A DNA stretch of 64,000 bases, from contig NZ_QTJP01000001.1 of NCBI RefSeq assembly GCF_003391115.1, positions 1,550,001 to 1,614,000 on the forward strand, in the 5' to 3' direction. Below are positions 43,230-51,890 of the stretch, piece by piece (the first letter of the stretch is position 1; each line of letters opens with the position of its first letter). The position numbers and the translations under genes were made by a program. The notes under the pieces are model-generated. The model was not told the DNA's origin, did no database searches, and saw only the letters and a program-made list of their open reading frames with translations. This DNA comes from Sphingomonas crusticola (GTDB lineage Bacteria > Pseudomonadota > Alphaproteobacteria > Sphingomonadales > Sphingomonadaceae).

Positions 43230-44162
43230 ATGACCGCCCGCATCCTCCCCTTCGATGATATTGCGATCGCCGAAGCCGCACGCCTGATCGCCGCCGGCCA
43301 GCCCGTCGCCGTGCCGACCGAGACGGTCTACGGGCTCGCCGCCGATGCCACCCGCGGCGATGCGGTCGCGGCAATCTATGCCGCCAAGGGGCGGCCATCG
43401 TTCAATCCGCTGATCGTGCACGTGCTCGATCTCGCCACGGCCGAACGGCTCGCCGATATGCCCGAAGCCGCGCGACGCCTGGCCAGGGTATTCTGGCCAG
43501 GACCCTTGACCATCGTGGCACCTATCAAGCCCGGCGCGGGCATCGCCACGCTCACTACGGCAGGTCTGCCGACCATTGCGCTGCGTGTGCCGGCCCATCC
43601 GGCGATGCGCGCCTTACTGACGGCTACTGCGAGGCCGCTGGCGGCTCCATCGGCCAATGCCAGCGGGACCATCAGCCCCACACGCGCGCGGCACGTATTC
43701 GGCTCGCTCGGCGCTGCGATCCCGCTGATCGTCGACGCCGGCCCCGCGTCGGTCGGGCTCGAATCGACCATCGTCGCCATCGGCGCCGATGCGATCCGCA
43801 TCCTCCGCCCGGGCCCGATCACCGCAGAACAGCTTGCGGAGGTGGCGGGCCTGCCGATCGACCAGGGTACATCCACCGCGATCGAAGCACCGGGCCAGCT
43901 GGCGCAGCATTATGCGCCATCCAAACCGCTCCGCCTGAACGCAGATGCAGCGCGCGACGGCGAATGGCTCATCGGCTTCGGCGCCATCGCTGGCGATGTT
44001 TCGCTGTCGCGATCCGGCGATACACGGGAGGCCGCCGTTCGCCTATTCGATCTGCTCCACCTGGCCGACGCGAACGAGGCCGCCACGATTGCGGTCGCGC
44101 CGATTCCCGATGTCGGCCTCGGCGTGGCGATCAACGACCGCTTGAGACGCGCCGCCGCCTGA
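43230..44162 (+). CDS. tsaC: L-threonylcarbamoyladenylate synthase
   Basis: Protein of 310 residues, the long Sua5-type form: an N-terminal YrdC domain followed by a Sua5 C-terminal domain. The signature is AAGQPVAVPTETVYGLAADA and IYAAKGRPSFNPLIVHV. The active site includes RLARVFWPGPLTIVAPIKPG and APSANASGTISPT. It makes the activated intermediate for t6A37 in tRNAs reading ANN codons. ATG 43230 or the adjacent GTG 43227 may be the start. Confidence 0.95.
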   Translation: MTARILPFDDIAIAEAARLIAAGQPVAVPTETVYGLAADATRGDAVAAIYAAKGRPSFNPLIVHVLDLATAERLADMPEAARRLARVFWPGPLTIVAPIKPGAGIATLTTAGLPTIALRVPAHPAMRALLTATARPLAAPSANASGTISPTRARHVFGSLGAAIPLIVDAGPASVGLESTIVAIGADAIRILRPGPITAEQLAEVAGLPIDQGTSTAIEAPGQLAQHYAPSKPLRLNADAARDGEWLIGFGAIAGDVSLSRSGDTREAAVRLFDLLHLADANEAATIAVAPIPDVGLGVAINDRLRRAAA

Positions 44163-44246
44163 TCACGCTGGAATTTCGCAAGACCCATGGACCGCGCGGG
44201 GCGTTGGGGCGTAGCTGATGGCAGGTAGGATTTCGGAGCTGACACC

Positions 44247-46526
44247 ATGGCGAAGAAGCGGGATGTTGCCCATTATGACGGGCCAGCGGGCGGGATCGGT
44301 TCGCTGACCGGCATCGCCAAAATCTACGGCAAGGAATGGAACAGCCCGTCGATCGCGGCGACGCTGTACCGGCAGAATAAGCCGGACGGCTTCGCCTGCG
44401 TTTCCTGCGCCTGGGGCAAGCCGGCCAAGCCGCACCCGTTCGAATTTTGCGAGAACGGCGCCAAGGCCACTTTGTGGGAGCTGACGCCACGCCGCTGCAC
44501 GCCCGAATTCTTCGCTAACCACACGCTGACCGAATTGCGCTCATGGAAGGATTACGATCTCGAACAGCAAGGTCGCCTGACACACCCGCTGCGCTACGAT
44601 CCCGCCAGCGATCGCTACGTGCCCTGCGCATGGGAAGAAGCGTTCGCTGCGATCGGGGCCGAGCTCAAGGCGCTCGATCCGAAAAGCACCGTCTTTTACG
44701 CCTCCGGCCGCGCCAGCCTGGAGACGTCCTACCTCTACGCTTTGTTCGCGCGACTCTACGGCCATAACAACCTGCCCGACAGCTCCAACATGTGCCACGA
44801 AACCACCTCGGTGGCGCTCAAGAAGCTGATCGGCGCGCCGGTCGGCACCTGCATCTTCGACGATTTCGACCATTGCGACGCCATGTTCTTCTTCGGCCAG
44901 AATACCGGCTCCAACAGCCCGCGCTTCCTCCATCCGCTGCAGGAGGCGGTGAAGCGCGGCTGCAAGATCGTGACCTTCAATCCGATCAAGGAGCCCGGGC
45001 TGATCAAGTTCATCAACCCCCAGGATCCCGTACAGATGGTGACGCAGCGCGCGACGCCGATCTCGTGCCAATATCATCAGGTCAAGGCGGGCGGCGACAT
45101 TGCGGCGCTCGTGGGCCTCGCCAAGCACGTGCTCTCCGCTGACGACGCCAAATGGGCGGCGGAGAAGGTCCACGTCATCGACGTCGACTTTATCAAACAA
45201 CATACGCACGGCTTCGACGAATTCGCCGAGCGCGTGCGGGCGACCTCGTGGGAGGAGATCGAGGCCGAATCCGGCTTGACCCGCGCCGCGCTGGAGGAAG
45301 CGGGACAGGTTTATGTCGAAGCTGAGAAGACGATCGGCATCTACGGCATGGGCCTGACCCAGCATGTCCACGGCTTCGACAATATCGCAATGTTCGTGAA
45401 TCTCATGCTGATGAAGGGGAATATCGGCAAGCAGGGCACCGGCATCTCGCCCGTGCGCGGCCATTCCAACGTCCAGGGCCAGCGCACTGTCGGCATCACC
45501 GAGAAGCCGGAGCTGGTCCCAAACGAGCGCCTCAAGGCGCTGTTCGGCTTCGATCCGCCGATGGAGAAAGGCACCACGACCGTCGAAGTCTGCGAGGGTA
45601 TGATCGACGGCTCGATTAAGGCGTTCATCGGCCTCGGCGGCAATTTCATTCGCGCGGTGCCTGAACAGGGCAAGATGGAAGCGGCCTGGCCCAAGCTGCG
45701 CCTGACCGTGCAGATCGCGACCAAGCTCAACCGCAATCACCTCGTCAACGGAGAGATTGCCTATCTGCTTCCCTGCCTCGGTCGCATCGAGCGCGACATG
45801 CAGGCCGGCGGCGAGCAGGTGGTGACGATCGAGGATTCCCTGTCGTGTATCCACGCCTCGCGTGGCAAGCATAAGCCGGCGAGCGAGCATCTCCGCTCGG
45901 AACTCGCGATCGTGTGCGGCATCGCCGCGGCGAGCCTGCCGCCCAACCCGAACGTGCATTGGCAGGAATGGGCCGGCGATTATGCCAAGGTCCGCCAGCT
46001 GATCGAGCAGACCTATCCCGAGATGTTCCACGATTTCGAGGAGCGGATGTGGCAGCCCGGCGGCTTCTACAAGGGCAACAGCGCGCGCGAGCGCGTATGG
46101 AAGACCGAGAGCGGCAAGGCCGAATTCACCACGCCGACGCACATGGCCGCGACCGGCGTGAAGGATGCGCCTGGCCGCTATCGCCTGATGACGCTGCGCT
46201 CGAACGACCAGTTCAACACCACGATCTATGGCTATGACGATCGCTTTCGCGGTGTCAGCGGGACGCGCCACGTCGTGCTGATCAACCCCAAGGATATGGA
46301 CGCCGCCGGCCTCAAGCCCGGCCAGATCGTCAAGCTCGTGAGCGACGCGGAGGATGAGGAGGTGCGCGAGGTGGACGGACTGCGTGTCACCCCGTTCGAC
46401 CTGCCCGATGGCTGCCTCGGCGGCTATTATCCGGAGATGAACCCGCTGGTCCCGCTGTGGTATCACGATCAGGAATCGAAGACGCCGGCCGGCAAGGCGG
46501 TGCCGGTGCGAATCGCGACCAGCTAG
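44247..46526 (+). CDS. FdhF/YdeP-family molybdopterin oxidoreductase
   Basis: Protein of 759 residues, the normal length of YdeP-type enzymes, which are related to formate dehydrogenase alpha but act in acid tolerance or unknown redox steps. The N-terminus has GFACVSCAWGKPAKPHPFEF with CENGAKATLWE, a reduced Cys cluster typical of this group. The molybdopterin region shows YASGRASLETSYLYALFARL, MFFFGQNTGSNSPRFLHPLQ and QRTVGITEKPELVPNERLKA. The C-terminal beta-barrel has NQFNTTIYGY-like RSNDQFNTTIYGYDDRFRG. The gene stands alone. Confidence 0.92.
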   Translation: MAKKRDVAHYDGPAGGIGSLTGIAKIYGKEWNSPSIAATLYRQNKPDGFACVSCAWGKPAKPHPFEFCENGAKATLWELTPRRCTPEFFANHTLTELRSWKDYDLEQQGRLTHPLRYDPASDRYVPCAWEEAFAAIGAELKALDPKSTVFYASGRASLETSYLYALFARLYGHNNLPDSSNMCHETTSVALKKLIGAPVGTCIFDDFDHCDAMFFFGQNTGSNSPRFLHPLQEAVKRGCKIVTFNPIKEPGLIKFINPQDPVQMVTQRATPISCQYHQVKAGGDIAALVGLAKHVLSADDAKWAAEKVHVIDVDFIKQHTHGFDEFAERVRATSWEEIEAESGLTRAALEEAGQVYVEAEKTIGIYGMGLTQHVHGFDNIAMFVNLMLMKGNIGKQGTGISPVRGHSNVQGQRTVGITEKPELVPNERLKALFGFDPPMEKGTTTVEVCEGMIDGSIKAFIGLGGNFIRAVPEQGKMEAAWPKLRLTVQIATKLNRNHLVNGEIAYLLPCLGRIERDMQAGGEQVVTIEDSLSCIHASRGKHKPASEHLRSELAIVCGIAAASLPPNPNVHWQEWAGDYAKVRQLIEQTYPEMFHDFEERMWQPGGFYKGNSARERVWKTESGKAEFTTPTHMAATGVKDAPGRYRLMTLRSNDQFNTTIYGYDDRFRGVSGTRHVVLINPKDMDAAGLKPGQIVKLVSDAEDEEVREVDGLRVTPFDLPDGCLGGYYPEMNPLVPLWYHDQESKTPAGKAVPVRIATS

Positions 46527-46642
46527 GCGCGAGACTGCATTACTGATCCAGGTTACAAAAGCGCAGCTCGTGCGTTGCATCTCCGCGCTTTCGGGAAAGG
46601 GCCGATCACGGCCGGACCGAGAGCGGGAAGAGGAGCATATTC

Positions 46643-47059
46643 ATGAAGATCAAACTCGCAGCCTTTGGCGCGATAGCGACCATCCTGGCCGCCGGCCCCG
46701 TCAGCAGCGCCGACGTCGTCCGCCCCGAAGCGGGTGCCGGCTGGGTCTATGTCGGCACGACCCATGCCCAGCATATGAACGACCATGACACGATCATCGT
46801 TACCGGCCCGCACACCAATTTCCGCGCACTGCAGGTCCGCGTAACCGACGCGCCGCTTCACATGCAGCGGATGATAGTGACTTATGACAATGGCGAGCCG
46901 CAGGACATCCGGATCCGCTTCAACATCCCCAAGAATGGCGTCAGCCGTGCGATCGCGCTGCGCGGCGGCACGCGTTCGATCCGCCAGATCGATTTCTGGT
47001 ACGATACCAAGGGGTGGCTGCGCGGCACCGCCAACGTGACCGTCTTCGGCCAGCATTGA
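46643..47059 (+). CDS. Exported DUF2541-family protein
   Basis: Protein of 138 residues with a signal peptide (LAAFGAIATILAAGPVSSA). The mature part is beta-rich, with WVYVGTTHAQHMNDHDTIIV, an HMQRMIVTYDNGEPQDIRIR stretch and SIRQIDFWYDTKGWLRG, the conserved pattern of DUF2541. The function of the family is unknown. GAAGAGGAG lies a few bases upstream of the ATG. It ends before a strong bidirectional terminator. Confidence 0.75.
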   Translation: MKIKLAAFGAIATILAAGPVSSADVVRPEAGAGWVYVGTTHAQHMNDHDTIIVTGPHTNFRALQVRVTDAPLHMQRMIVTYDNGEPQDIRIRFNIPKNGVSRAIALRGGTRSIRQIDFWYDTKGWLRGTANVTVFGQH

Positions 47060-47072
47060 TCCATGCCGATGG

Positions 47073-47102
47073 GGCCAGCCCGGGACAATAACCGGGCTGG
47101 CC
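47073..47102. terminator. Bidirectional terminator hairpin between convergent genes
   Basis: GGCCAGCCCGG (47073-47083) pairs with CCGGGCTGGCC (47092-47102), an 11-bp perfect stem with an 8-base loop, followed by TTCGGCTT. It separates the DUF2541 gene from the YdcH gene. Confidence 0.8.
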
Positions 47103-47113
47103 TTCGGCTTCAG

Positions 47114-47347
47114 TTAGTGAGCATGCGTCAGCCGCTTGGTGCGAAAACGCGCCAGTACTTGGCGCGCCGCCGCCCGGAAATCGGCGGCGTTGGGGCGGTG
47201 CCGGAACAGCTGATCCTTCACCGCCAGCCGCCGTTTCTTGAGATCGGTCAGGCGCAGGCTGTCGGGGATGCGTCGCTGCAGCTCGCGCCGGATCTCGCGA
47301 TTGAGCATCCGGTGGGTGGCGATCAGGCGTTCGATAAGCGAGTTCAT
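47114..47347 (-). CDS. YdcH-family (DUF465) small helical protein
   Basis: Protein of 77 residues. The second ATG (47347) is chosen because AAGGAGG is five bases before it and only two from the first. It has the charged helical hairpin of YdcH (SLIERLIATHRMLNREIRRE, SLRLTDLKKRRLAVKDQLFR). The role is unknown; it may form coiled-coil dimers. The frame extends upstream to 47491 but without a matching start signal. Confidence 0.8.
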   Translation of the reverse strand: MNSLIERLIATHRMLNREIRRELQRRIPDSLRLTDLKKRRLAVKDQLFRHRPNAADFRAAARQVLARFRTKRLTHAH

Positions 47348-47670
47348 CATATCCTCCTTCGAAGTGACTTCGATCGAGGTCTCGATGGAGTGGGAGGGCA
47401 TAAGCCGTCCGAACCTGCACCGAGCTTGCTCGATGCGGTCCGACATCACGGGGCTTGATAAGCCGCCGCCAGAGGGGCCCGGTCCGCACACCCAATTTAG
47501 CTCGCCAAACTGTCAGCCGGATGAATAGGAGGCGACTTTTGCCCGGGTCGTCGCCTTTGCAGCTCTGATGGTCGCGTGCCGCGGCGGCGCTGACAGTCTT
47601 TCCGACGGTCTTTCTCAATCCGTCGCGATCGGGTTGCAGCACGCCACCACGCCGCCTAGGCGAGTCGCCG

Positions 47671-48435
47671 ATGCGTTTGGCGTCCTTCCTGCCTTTTTCG
47701 GATCTCGATCGGCCAGCCGCGCGGCGACGTGCCACGTCGCTGCTGCTGACCATCCTCGCGCATCTGCTGTTGCTGCTCCTGCTGATCAGGCTCGCGCCGC
47801 CGCACTTTGGCTTGCCCAAGGGCGATAGCCGGCTGACCACCTTCACGGTCGCTCCCGAGGCGCAGGAGGAATCCGCCCCGGCAAAGAGCGCGGCCAAGAG
47901 CCGGCAGGAAACCCGGCCCGTCACGCCCCCGCCGGCGGCGCCGCCTCCGCCGCCGATCAAGCTCCCCACCACAGCGGCACCCTGGGTGCTCACACCCGGT
48001 CTGGAAAAATTCGACGTGCGCCAAGTGCCGCAATCGCCGCGCAGCGAGCAATTGAGCGATGCAAGCGCGACCGACGCCTCAAGCGGGGATGGCGCCGGGC
48101 GCTCGGATCGGCCGGTCGCCTATGGCAGCGCGGGCCAGCCGCTCTACGAAGCGCAATGGTATCGCGAGCCGACCGACGCAGAACTCGGCTTCTATCTGAA
48201 ATATACAAGGCCGGGCCCTGGCTTTGGCATGGTCGCCTGCCAGACGATCGCGCGCTATCATGTCGATAATTGCGAGGAGCTCGGCGAGACCCCCGGCTCC
48301 GGTTATGCCCGCGCGGTGCGCGAGGCTGCGTGGCAATTCCTGGTGCTTCCGCCACGGATTGGCGGGCGCATGATGGTCGGCAGCTGGGTTCGCATTCGCA
48401 TCGACTATACCGAGCGCAAGGCGGCCTCGCATTGA
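47671..48435 (+). CDS. TonB-like anchored periplasmic protein
   Basis: Protein of 254 residues with one N-terminal transmembrane helix (LLLTILAHLLLLLLLIRLAP), a Pro-rich linker (PVTPPPAAPPPPPIKLPTTA) and a C-terminal folded domain (EAQWYREPTDAELGFYLKYT, GMVACQTIARYHVDNCEELG, then a TonB_C-like VREAAWQFLVLPPRIGG). The topology is that of TonB, but two Cys in the end domain and the missing YP-box make it a relative rather than a classic energy transducer. Preceded by a region of about 170 bases without a gene or clear promoter. Confidence 0.65.
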   Translation: MRLASFLPFSDLDRPAARRRATSLLLTILAHLLLLLLLIRLAPPHFGLPKGDSRLTTFTVAPEAQEESAPAKSAAKSRQETRPVTPPPAAPPPPPIKLPTTAAPWVLTPGLEKFDVRQVPQSPRSEQLSDASATDASSGDGAGRSDRPVAYGSAGQPLYEAQWYREPTDAELGFYLKYTRPGPGFGMVACQTIARYHVDNCEELGETPGSGYARAVREAAWQFLVLPPRIGGRMMVGSWVRIRIDYTERKAASH

Positions 48436-48451
48436 CGCGGTCGCAAGCACA

Positions 48452-48715
48452 TTAGCGCAATTGGCTGTCTTTGCTGCCTCGCCGGTTGATCGCCGAGAAG
48501 ACGGTCTTGCTGTCCCGCTGAGACTGGCATTTGACGCAGGTACGTACGCCCGGCAGCGCAACCCGGCGGCCTTGCGGAATGTCGTCGCCGCATTCGTCGC
48601 AATATTGTGCGCTTTCGCCCGCCGGGATGCGCGCGCGGGCGCTGATCACCGCGTCCAAAATCGTATCGTCGATCTGGTCCTGCACCGCACCATCGCGCGT
48701 CCAACCACCGGCCAT
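48452..48715 (-). CDS. DksA/TraR-family zinc-finger protein
   Basis: Protein of 87 residues with the four-Cys zinc finger YCDECGDDIPQGRRVALPGV followed by RTCVKCQSQRD. This is the C-terminal finger of DksA; the long coiled coil of true DksA is reduced to about 35 residues, as in TraR and phage or plasmid relatives. It probably acts at the RNA polymerase secondary channel. The gene stands alone, 16 bases from the convergent TonB-like gene. Confidence 0.88.
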   Translation of the reverse strand: MAGGWTRDGAVQDQIDDTILDAVISARARIPAGESAQYCDECGDDIPQGRRVALPGVRTCVKCQSQRDSKTVFSAINRRGSKDSQLR

Positions 48716-48792
48716 GTGAGCTCCAATCTACGGCAACCTACTGCAGTAGATAGGAATTCCACCGGCTGGTTCCAATCACCGCGGGGCGCGGC

Positions 48793-49197
48793 TCAGGACT
48801 TGGGCTTGGTATAAGGTACGAACTGCCCCAGGCCGACGAAGCCGTGTTCGATACGCGAGCCCTGATCTACCAGACGGATCGTATCGATCCGGCAAAGCCG
48901 GTCGCTATACGTCTTACTGACCAGTATATCGTCCCGCCGCAGCGACTCCGCGCCGATCGCCGGACGATTCACATACAGGGTCCGGCCGTCTTCATAGACG
49001 ATCGCCGTGCCATCATAGACCTGACTGGATTTGGCGCCGCGCAGGCTGATGCAGTCGACCGGTTTGCCCGGGATGCGCCCTTCCAGCGCCTTGGCGAGCT
49101 TGGCCTCGCCGCTTTCGGAAATCCGCGGCGCGGCGCCGGCGGGCAGCGCGACGCCGATAACCACCAGCGCCGGCAACAATTTCAAGAACTGGACCAT
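48793..49197 (-). CDS. Exported hypothetical protein
   Basis: Protein of 134 residues with a signal peptide (LLPALVVIGVALPAGA). The mature domain has two Cys (VDCISLRGAKSSQVYDGTAI and YSDRLCRIDTIRLVDQGSRI) that probably pair, a short strand set and no catalytic motif. The pattern C-I-x-x-R...G-x-x-I-V-Y is common in exported sphingomonad proteins of unknown function. Confidence 0.65.
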   Translation of the reverse strand: MVQFLKLLPALVVIGVALPAGAAPRISESGEAKLAKALEGRIPGKPVDCISLRGAKSSQVYDGTAIVYEDGRTLYVNRPAIGAESLRRDDILVSKTYSDRLCRIDTIRLVDQGSRIEHGFVGLGQFVPYTKPKS

Positions 49198-49270
49198 GAC
49201 ATCATCTCCCAGAGGTGGCCGCGCTCTTACCGCACGCTGGCTGAACCGCTGTTGACCACTCCCGGGCAGC

Positions 49271-49468
49271 TCAATTCTGCGGGGCGGGCGGCCGCTTCAG
49301 CAGCGTACCCGCCCATTCGATCTCGCCCGCATCCGGCGCCGGCTGTTCGGGCGCGTCGCTGGCGATCTTGGGCGCGGGACCATCAAGGTTGAGCCCGGCA
49401 GCCTCGGGCTCGCTGCCCTGCACACCGCCGACATCCTCGGTCATTTCGTCGTCTGGTTCGTCCGCCAT
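49271..49468 (-). CDS. Small acidic, disordered hypothetical protein
   Basis: Protein of 65 residues, rich in Asp, Glu, Ala and Pro (MADEPDDEMTEDVGGVQGSE), with only a short ordered stretch (AGEIEWAGTLLKRPP). GGAAAA lies before the start. It may be a small adaptor or not a real gene; the reading is supported only by a good start and lack of alternatives. Confidence 0.4.
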   Translation of the reverse strand: MADEPDDEMTEDVGGVQGSEPEAAGLNLDGPAPKIASDAPEQPAPDAGEIEWAGTLLKRPPAPQN

Positions 49469-49543
49469 GATGTTTTCCTATCAGAGAGACGGAGAACGCA
49501 CGGCCCGCCGGGCGGATGCATCAAGCCGGAGCCGCCGTCCTGA

Positions 49544-50839
49544 TCACCGCCACGTAGCGAACAGGCCGATCGCGGCGGCGGCCATGACCGCGGTTGCCAG
49601 CCACCCGACCGCCCGCAGCACTGGCGGCAGCCGGAAATTGCCCATCACCGCCTTGTTGCTGGACATCAGCATCATCAGCACCATCACGGGGCACGCTACG
49701 ACACCGTTAATAACGGCGCTCCAGAACAAGGCCTTGATCGGATCGATCGGGCTGAAATTGAGCAGCACGCCGAGCAGGGTCGCTACCGCGATGCAGCCGT
49801 AAAATGCCTTGGCGCGCCCAGGTTTGCGGGCAAGGCCGACATGCCAGCCGAACATCTCACCCAAAGCATAAGCGGACGATCCGGCAAGCACCGGCAGAGC
49901 GAGCAGGCCCGTGCCGATAATGCCCAATGCGAACACGAAGAAGGCGAAGCGCCCGGCAACCGGCCGCAGTGCCTCGGCCGCCTGCGCCGAAGTCTGGATG
50001 TCGGTGACGCCATGCGCGTTGAGCGTTGCCGCCGTGGTCAGGATAATGAACAATGCGACAAGGTTGGACAGGCCCATTCCGACATAGGTATCGACGCGGA
50101 TCCGCCCGAACTCAGCGCGTGCCTGCTCGGGCGCGCGCTCCAGCGGTTTGGCCGCAGGCCGCTCGCGTATCTCCTCGACCTCCTCCTCCGCCTGCCAGAA
50201 GAACAGATATGGGCTGATCGTGGTGCCGAGGATCGCCACGACCGCCGTCGAATAGGCGCCCGAGCGGGTAATCTGCGGAACGACGAGATTATAGCCGACC
50301 GTCGCCCAGGGAATGTGCACGACCAGTGCGACTGCGACATAGGCGAACAGCGACACGGTCAGCCATTTCAAGACCGATACGTAGCGCGAATAGCGCGAGA
50401 AGACTTCCAGCAAGACGGTAATCAGGCCGAAGCCGGCGACATACAGCAAGGCCGGGCCGCCGATCAGCAGCTTGAGCCCCGCCCCCATCGCGCCGAGGTC
50501 CGCACCGAGGTTGATGACGTTGGCCACCACCACCAGCAGCACGATCGCGTAGCCAATTCCCGCCGGATAATGATGCTTCAGGTTGCCGGCAATACCACGC
50601 CCCGTGACGCGCCCGATCCGCGCACTGATCTCTTGGATCGCGCACATCAGCGGCCAGCTGAACAGCATCACCCAGCTCAGGCGATAGCCGAATTGCGCGC
50701 CTACCTGGGAATAGGTGGCGATGCCGCTGGGATCGTCGTCCGAAGCCCCCGTGATCAGGCCAGGGCCGAGCACCTTCAGAAGCTTCGGCCGCTCGGGCTG
50801 TTTCACATCCTCGTGCGGATTGGGTGCTGCCGGTTCCAT
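49544..50839 (-). CDS. Nramp-family divalent metal transporter relative
   Basis: Protein of 431 residues with about eleven helices. The helix 1 metal motif, D-P-G-N in canonical Nramps, reads GASDDDPSGIATYSQVGAQF. The helix 6 motif, usually M-P-H-N, reads TTISPYLFFWQAEEEVEE. This variant pair marks a separate branch of Nramp-like proteins, whose metal preference is not clear and may not be Mn2+/Fe2+. A soluble acidic loop (EEVEEIRERPAAKPLERAPE) follows helix 6. Confidence 0.85.
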   Translation of the reverse strand: MEPAAPNPHEDVKQPERPKLLKVLGPGLITGASDDDPSGIATYSQVGAQFGYRLSWVMLFSWPLMCAIQEISARIGRVTGRGIAGNLKHHYPAGIGYAIVLLVVVANVINLGADLGAMGAGLKLLIGGPALLYVAGFGLITVLLEVFSRYSRYVSVLKWLTVSLFAYVAVALVVHIPWATVGYNLVVPQITRSGAYSTAVVAILGTTISPYLFFWQAEEEVEEIRERPAAKPLERAPEQARAEFGRIRVDTYVGMGLSNLVALFIILTTAATLNAHGVTDIQTSAQAAEALRPVAGRFAFFVFALGIIGTGLLALPVLAGSSAYALGEMFGWHVGLARKPGRAKAFYGCIAVATLLGVLLNFSPIDPIKALFWSAVINGVVACPVMVLMMLMSSNKAVMGNFRLPPVLRAVGWLATAVMAAAAIGLFATWR

Positions 50840-50954
50840 GCCTGGTCATCCGGCGGCGAAACGAATTTGTCCACCGCCGATTGCGGCGACGGCGACAACC
50901 CGGTCACACCTCTCTGTCGGACGGCAGGCCGATCGGCAGGATTGCAGAGCCGGC

Positions 50955-51305
50955 TCAGCCGACCTTCGCGCGATCCTGTTGCCGCCAGGCGATCACGCCG
51001 ACGATCGCCAGCACCGCCCCCAGCCCGATCAGGAACATGCCCAGACCGCCGCGGCCCACTTCGCTGTTGTTGGCGGCACTAATCGTACGCGCCGCTTCAT
51101 TGGCATCGGTGGCGGTCATGCCGGTGGCGAACGCCTTTTCCTTACAATGCGCGATCATCTCCGCGCCTTGATCCTGCATCCGCGCCTCGCACCGCGCCAC
51201 GATTGCGGGATCCGCTTCGGCCGATACGCTTCCCATCGTCAGGACGCCGCCGACGGCCAGTAACAGTAGGCCGATGACCAGTAACAGAAGCGGGCTTTTC
51301 TTCAT
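50955..51305 (-). CDS. Small membrane protein with an external Cys pair
   Basis: Protein of 116 residues from the ATG at 51305 with GGAGG before it. Two helices (KSPLLLLVIGLLLLAVGGVL and GMFLIGLGAVLAIVGVIAWR) flank an exported loop of about 60 residues with two Cys (IVARCEARMQDQGAEMIAHC). The loop is helical and may be disulphide-linked. Function is unknown. The longer frame to 51407 lacks a start signal. Confidence 0.6.
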   Translation of the reverse strand: MKKSPLLLLVIGLLLLAVGGVLTMGSVSAEADPAIVARCEARMQDQGAEMIAHCKEKAFATGMTATDANEAARTISAANNSEVGRGGLGMFLIGLGAVLAIVGVIAWRQQDRAKVG

Positions 51306-51421
51306 TATTTCCTCCGCGGGCGTCAATTCCGACCTCCTAACGTCGGAAGCGCGGAAAGTGCCCCTCCCGTTCTGATCGCCGCCTTTCTCTGTTAGCGGGC
51401 GAGCCATGATATAGCCCTCCT

Positions 51422-51841
51422 ATGATCGTTCGCTTGCTCGCTCTCACCCTCCTCGCCGTAACGGCAACGCCCGCGTCGGCCGCGGTCGGCGACCCCACCG
51501 CCGCCGCGCTCGACCGCTGCCTCGACGATCCCGGCAACGCCTCCACGGCGGCGCAGACCGATTGCGAGGGCCGGGCGGCCCACGATTATGATCGCCGCCT
51601 TAATGCCGCCTATCGCGCCCTGCTGAAGGGACTTCCCGCGCCGGCGGCGCAGCGCCTGCGGGTGGCGCAACGCGCCTGGCTGGCATTCCGCTCGGCCGAC
51701 GCCCAGGCCCGCTCGACCCTCTATCAAAGCCGGCAGGGCACGATGTACGTACCGATGCAGGCGCATGGCGACGCCGCCGTAGTGCGCGATCGGGCACTTC
51801 AGCTCGAAGCCTATTTGCGGGCGTTGCGCATCGAAGGGTGA
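51422..51841 (+). CDS. LprI-like (DUF1311) exported protein
   Basis: Protein of 139 residues with a signal peptide (IVRLLALTLLAVTATPASA). The mature part carries ALDRCLDDPGNASTAAQTDC and DRRLNAAYRALLKGLP with RLRVAQRAWLAFRSADAQA, the pattern of DUF1311/LprI lysozyme-inhibitor-like proteins. Two Cys probably form a bridge. Such proteins can protect peptidoglycan from lysozyme, but many members are uncharacterised. Confidence 0.8.
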   Translation: MIVRLLALTLLAVTATPASAAVGDPTAAALDRCLDDPGNASTAAQTDCEGRAAHDYDRRLNAAYRALLKGLPAPAAQRLRVAQRAWLAFRSADAQARSTLYQSRQGTMYVPMQAHGDAAVVRDRALQLEAYLRALRIEG

Positions 51842-51890
51842 CGCGGCCCATGCTTCCCGAACCAGCCTGTCGCACTATAGCGCTTGGTCG

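Noticed and set aside
44541-46580. A 679-residue minus-strand frame opposite the molybdoenzyme gene
   Set aside because: Same codon-bias shadow; composition is abnormal (His, Arg, Leu rich) and no motif is seen.
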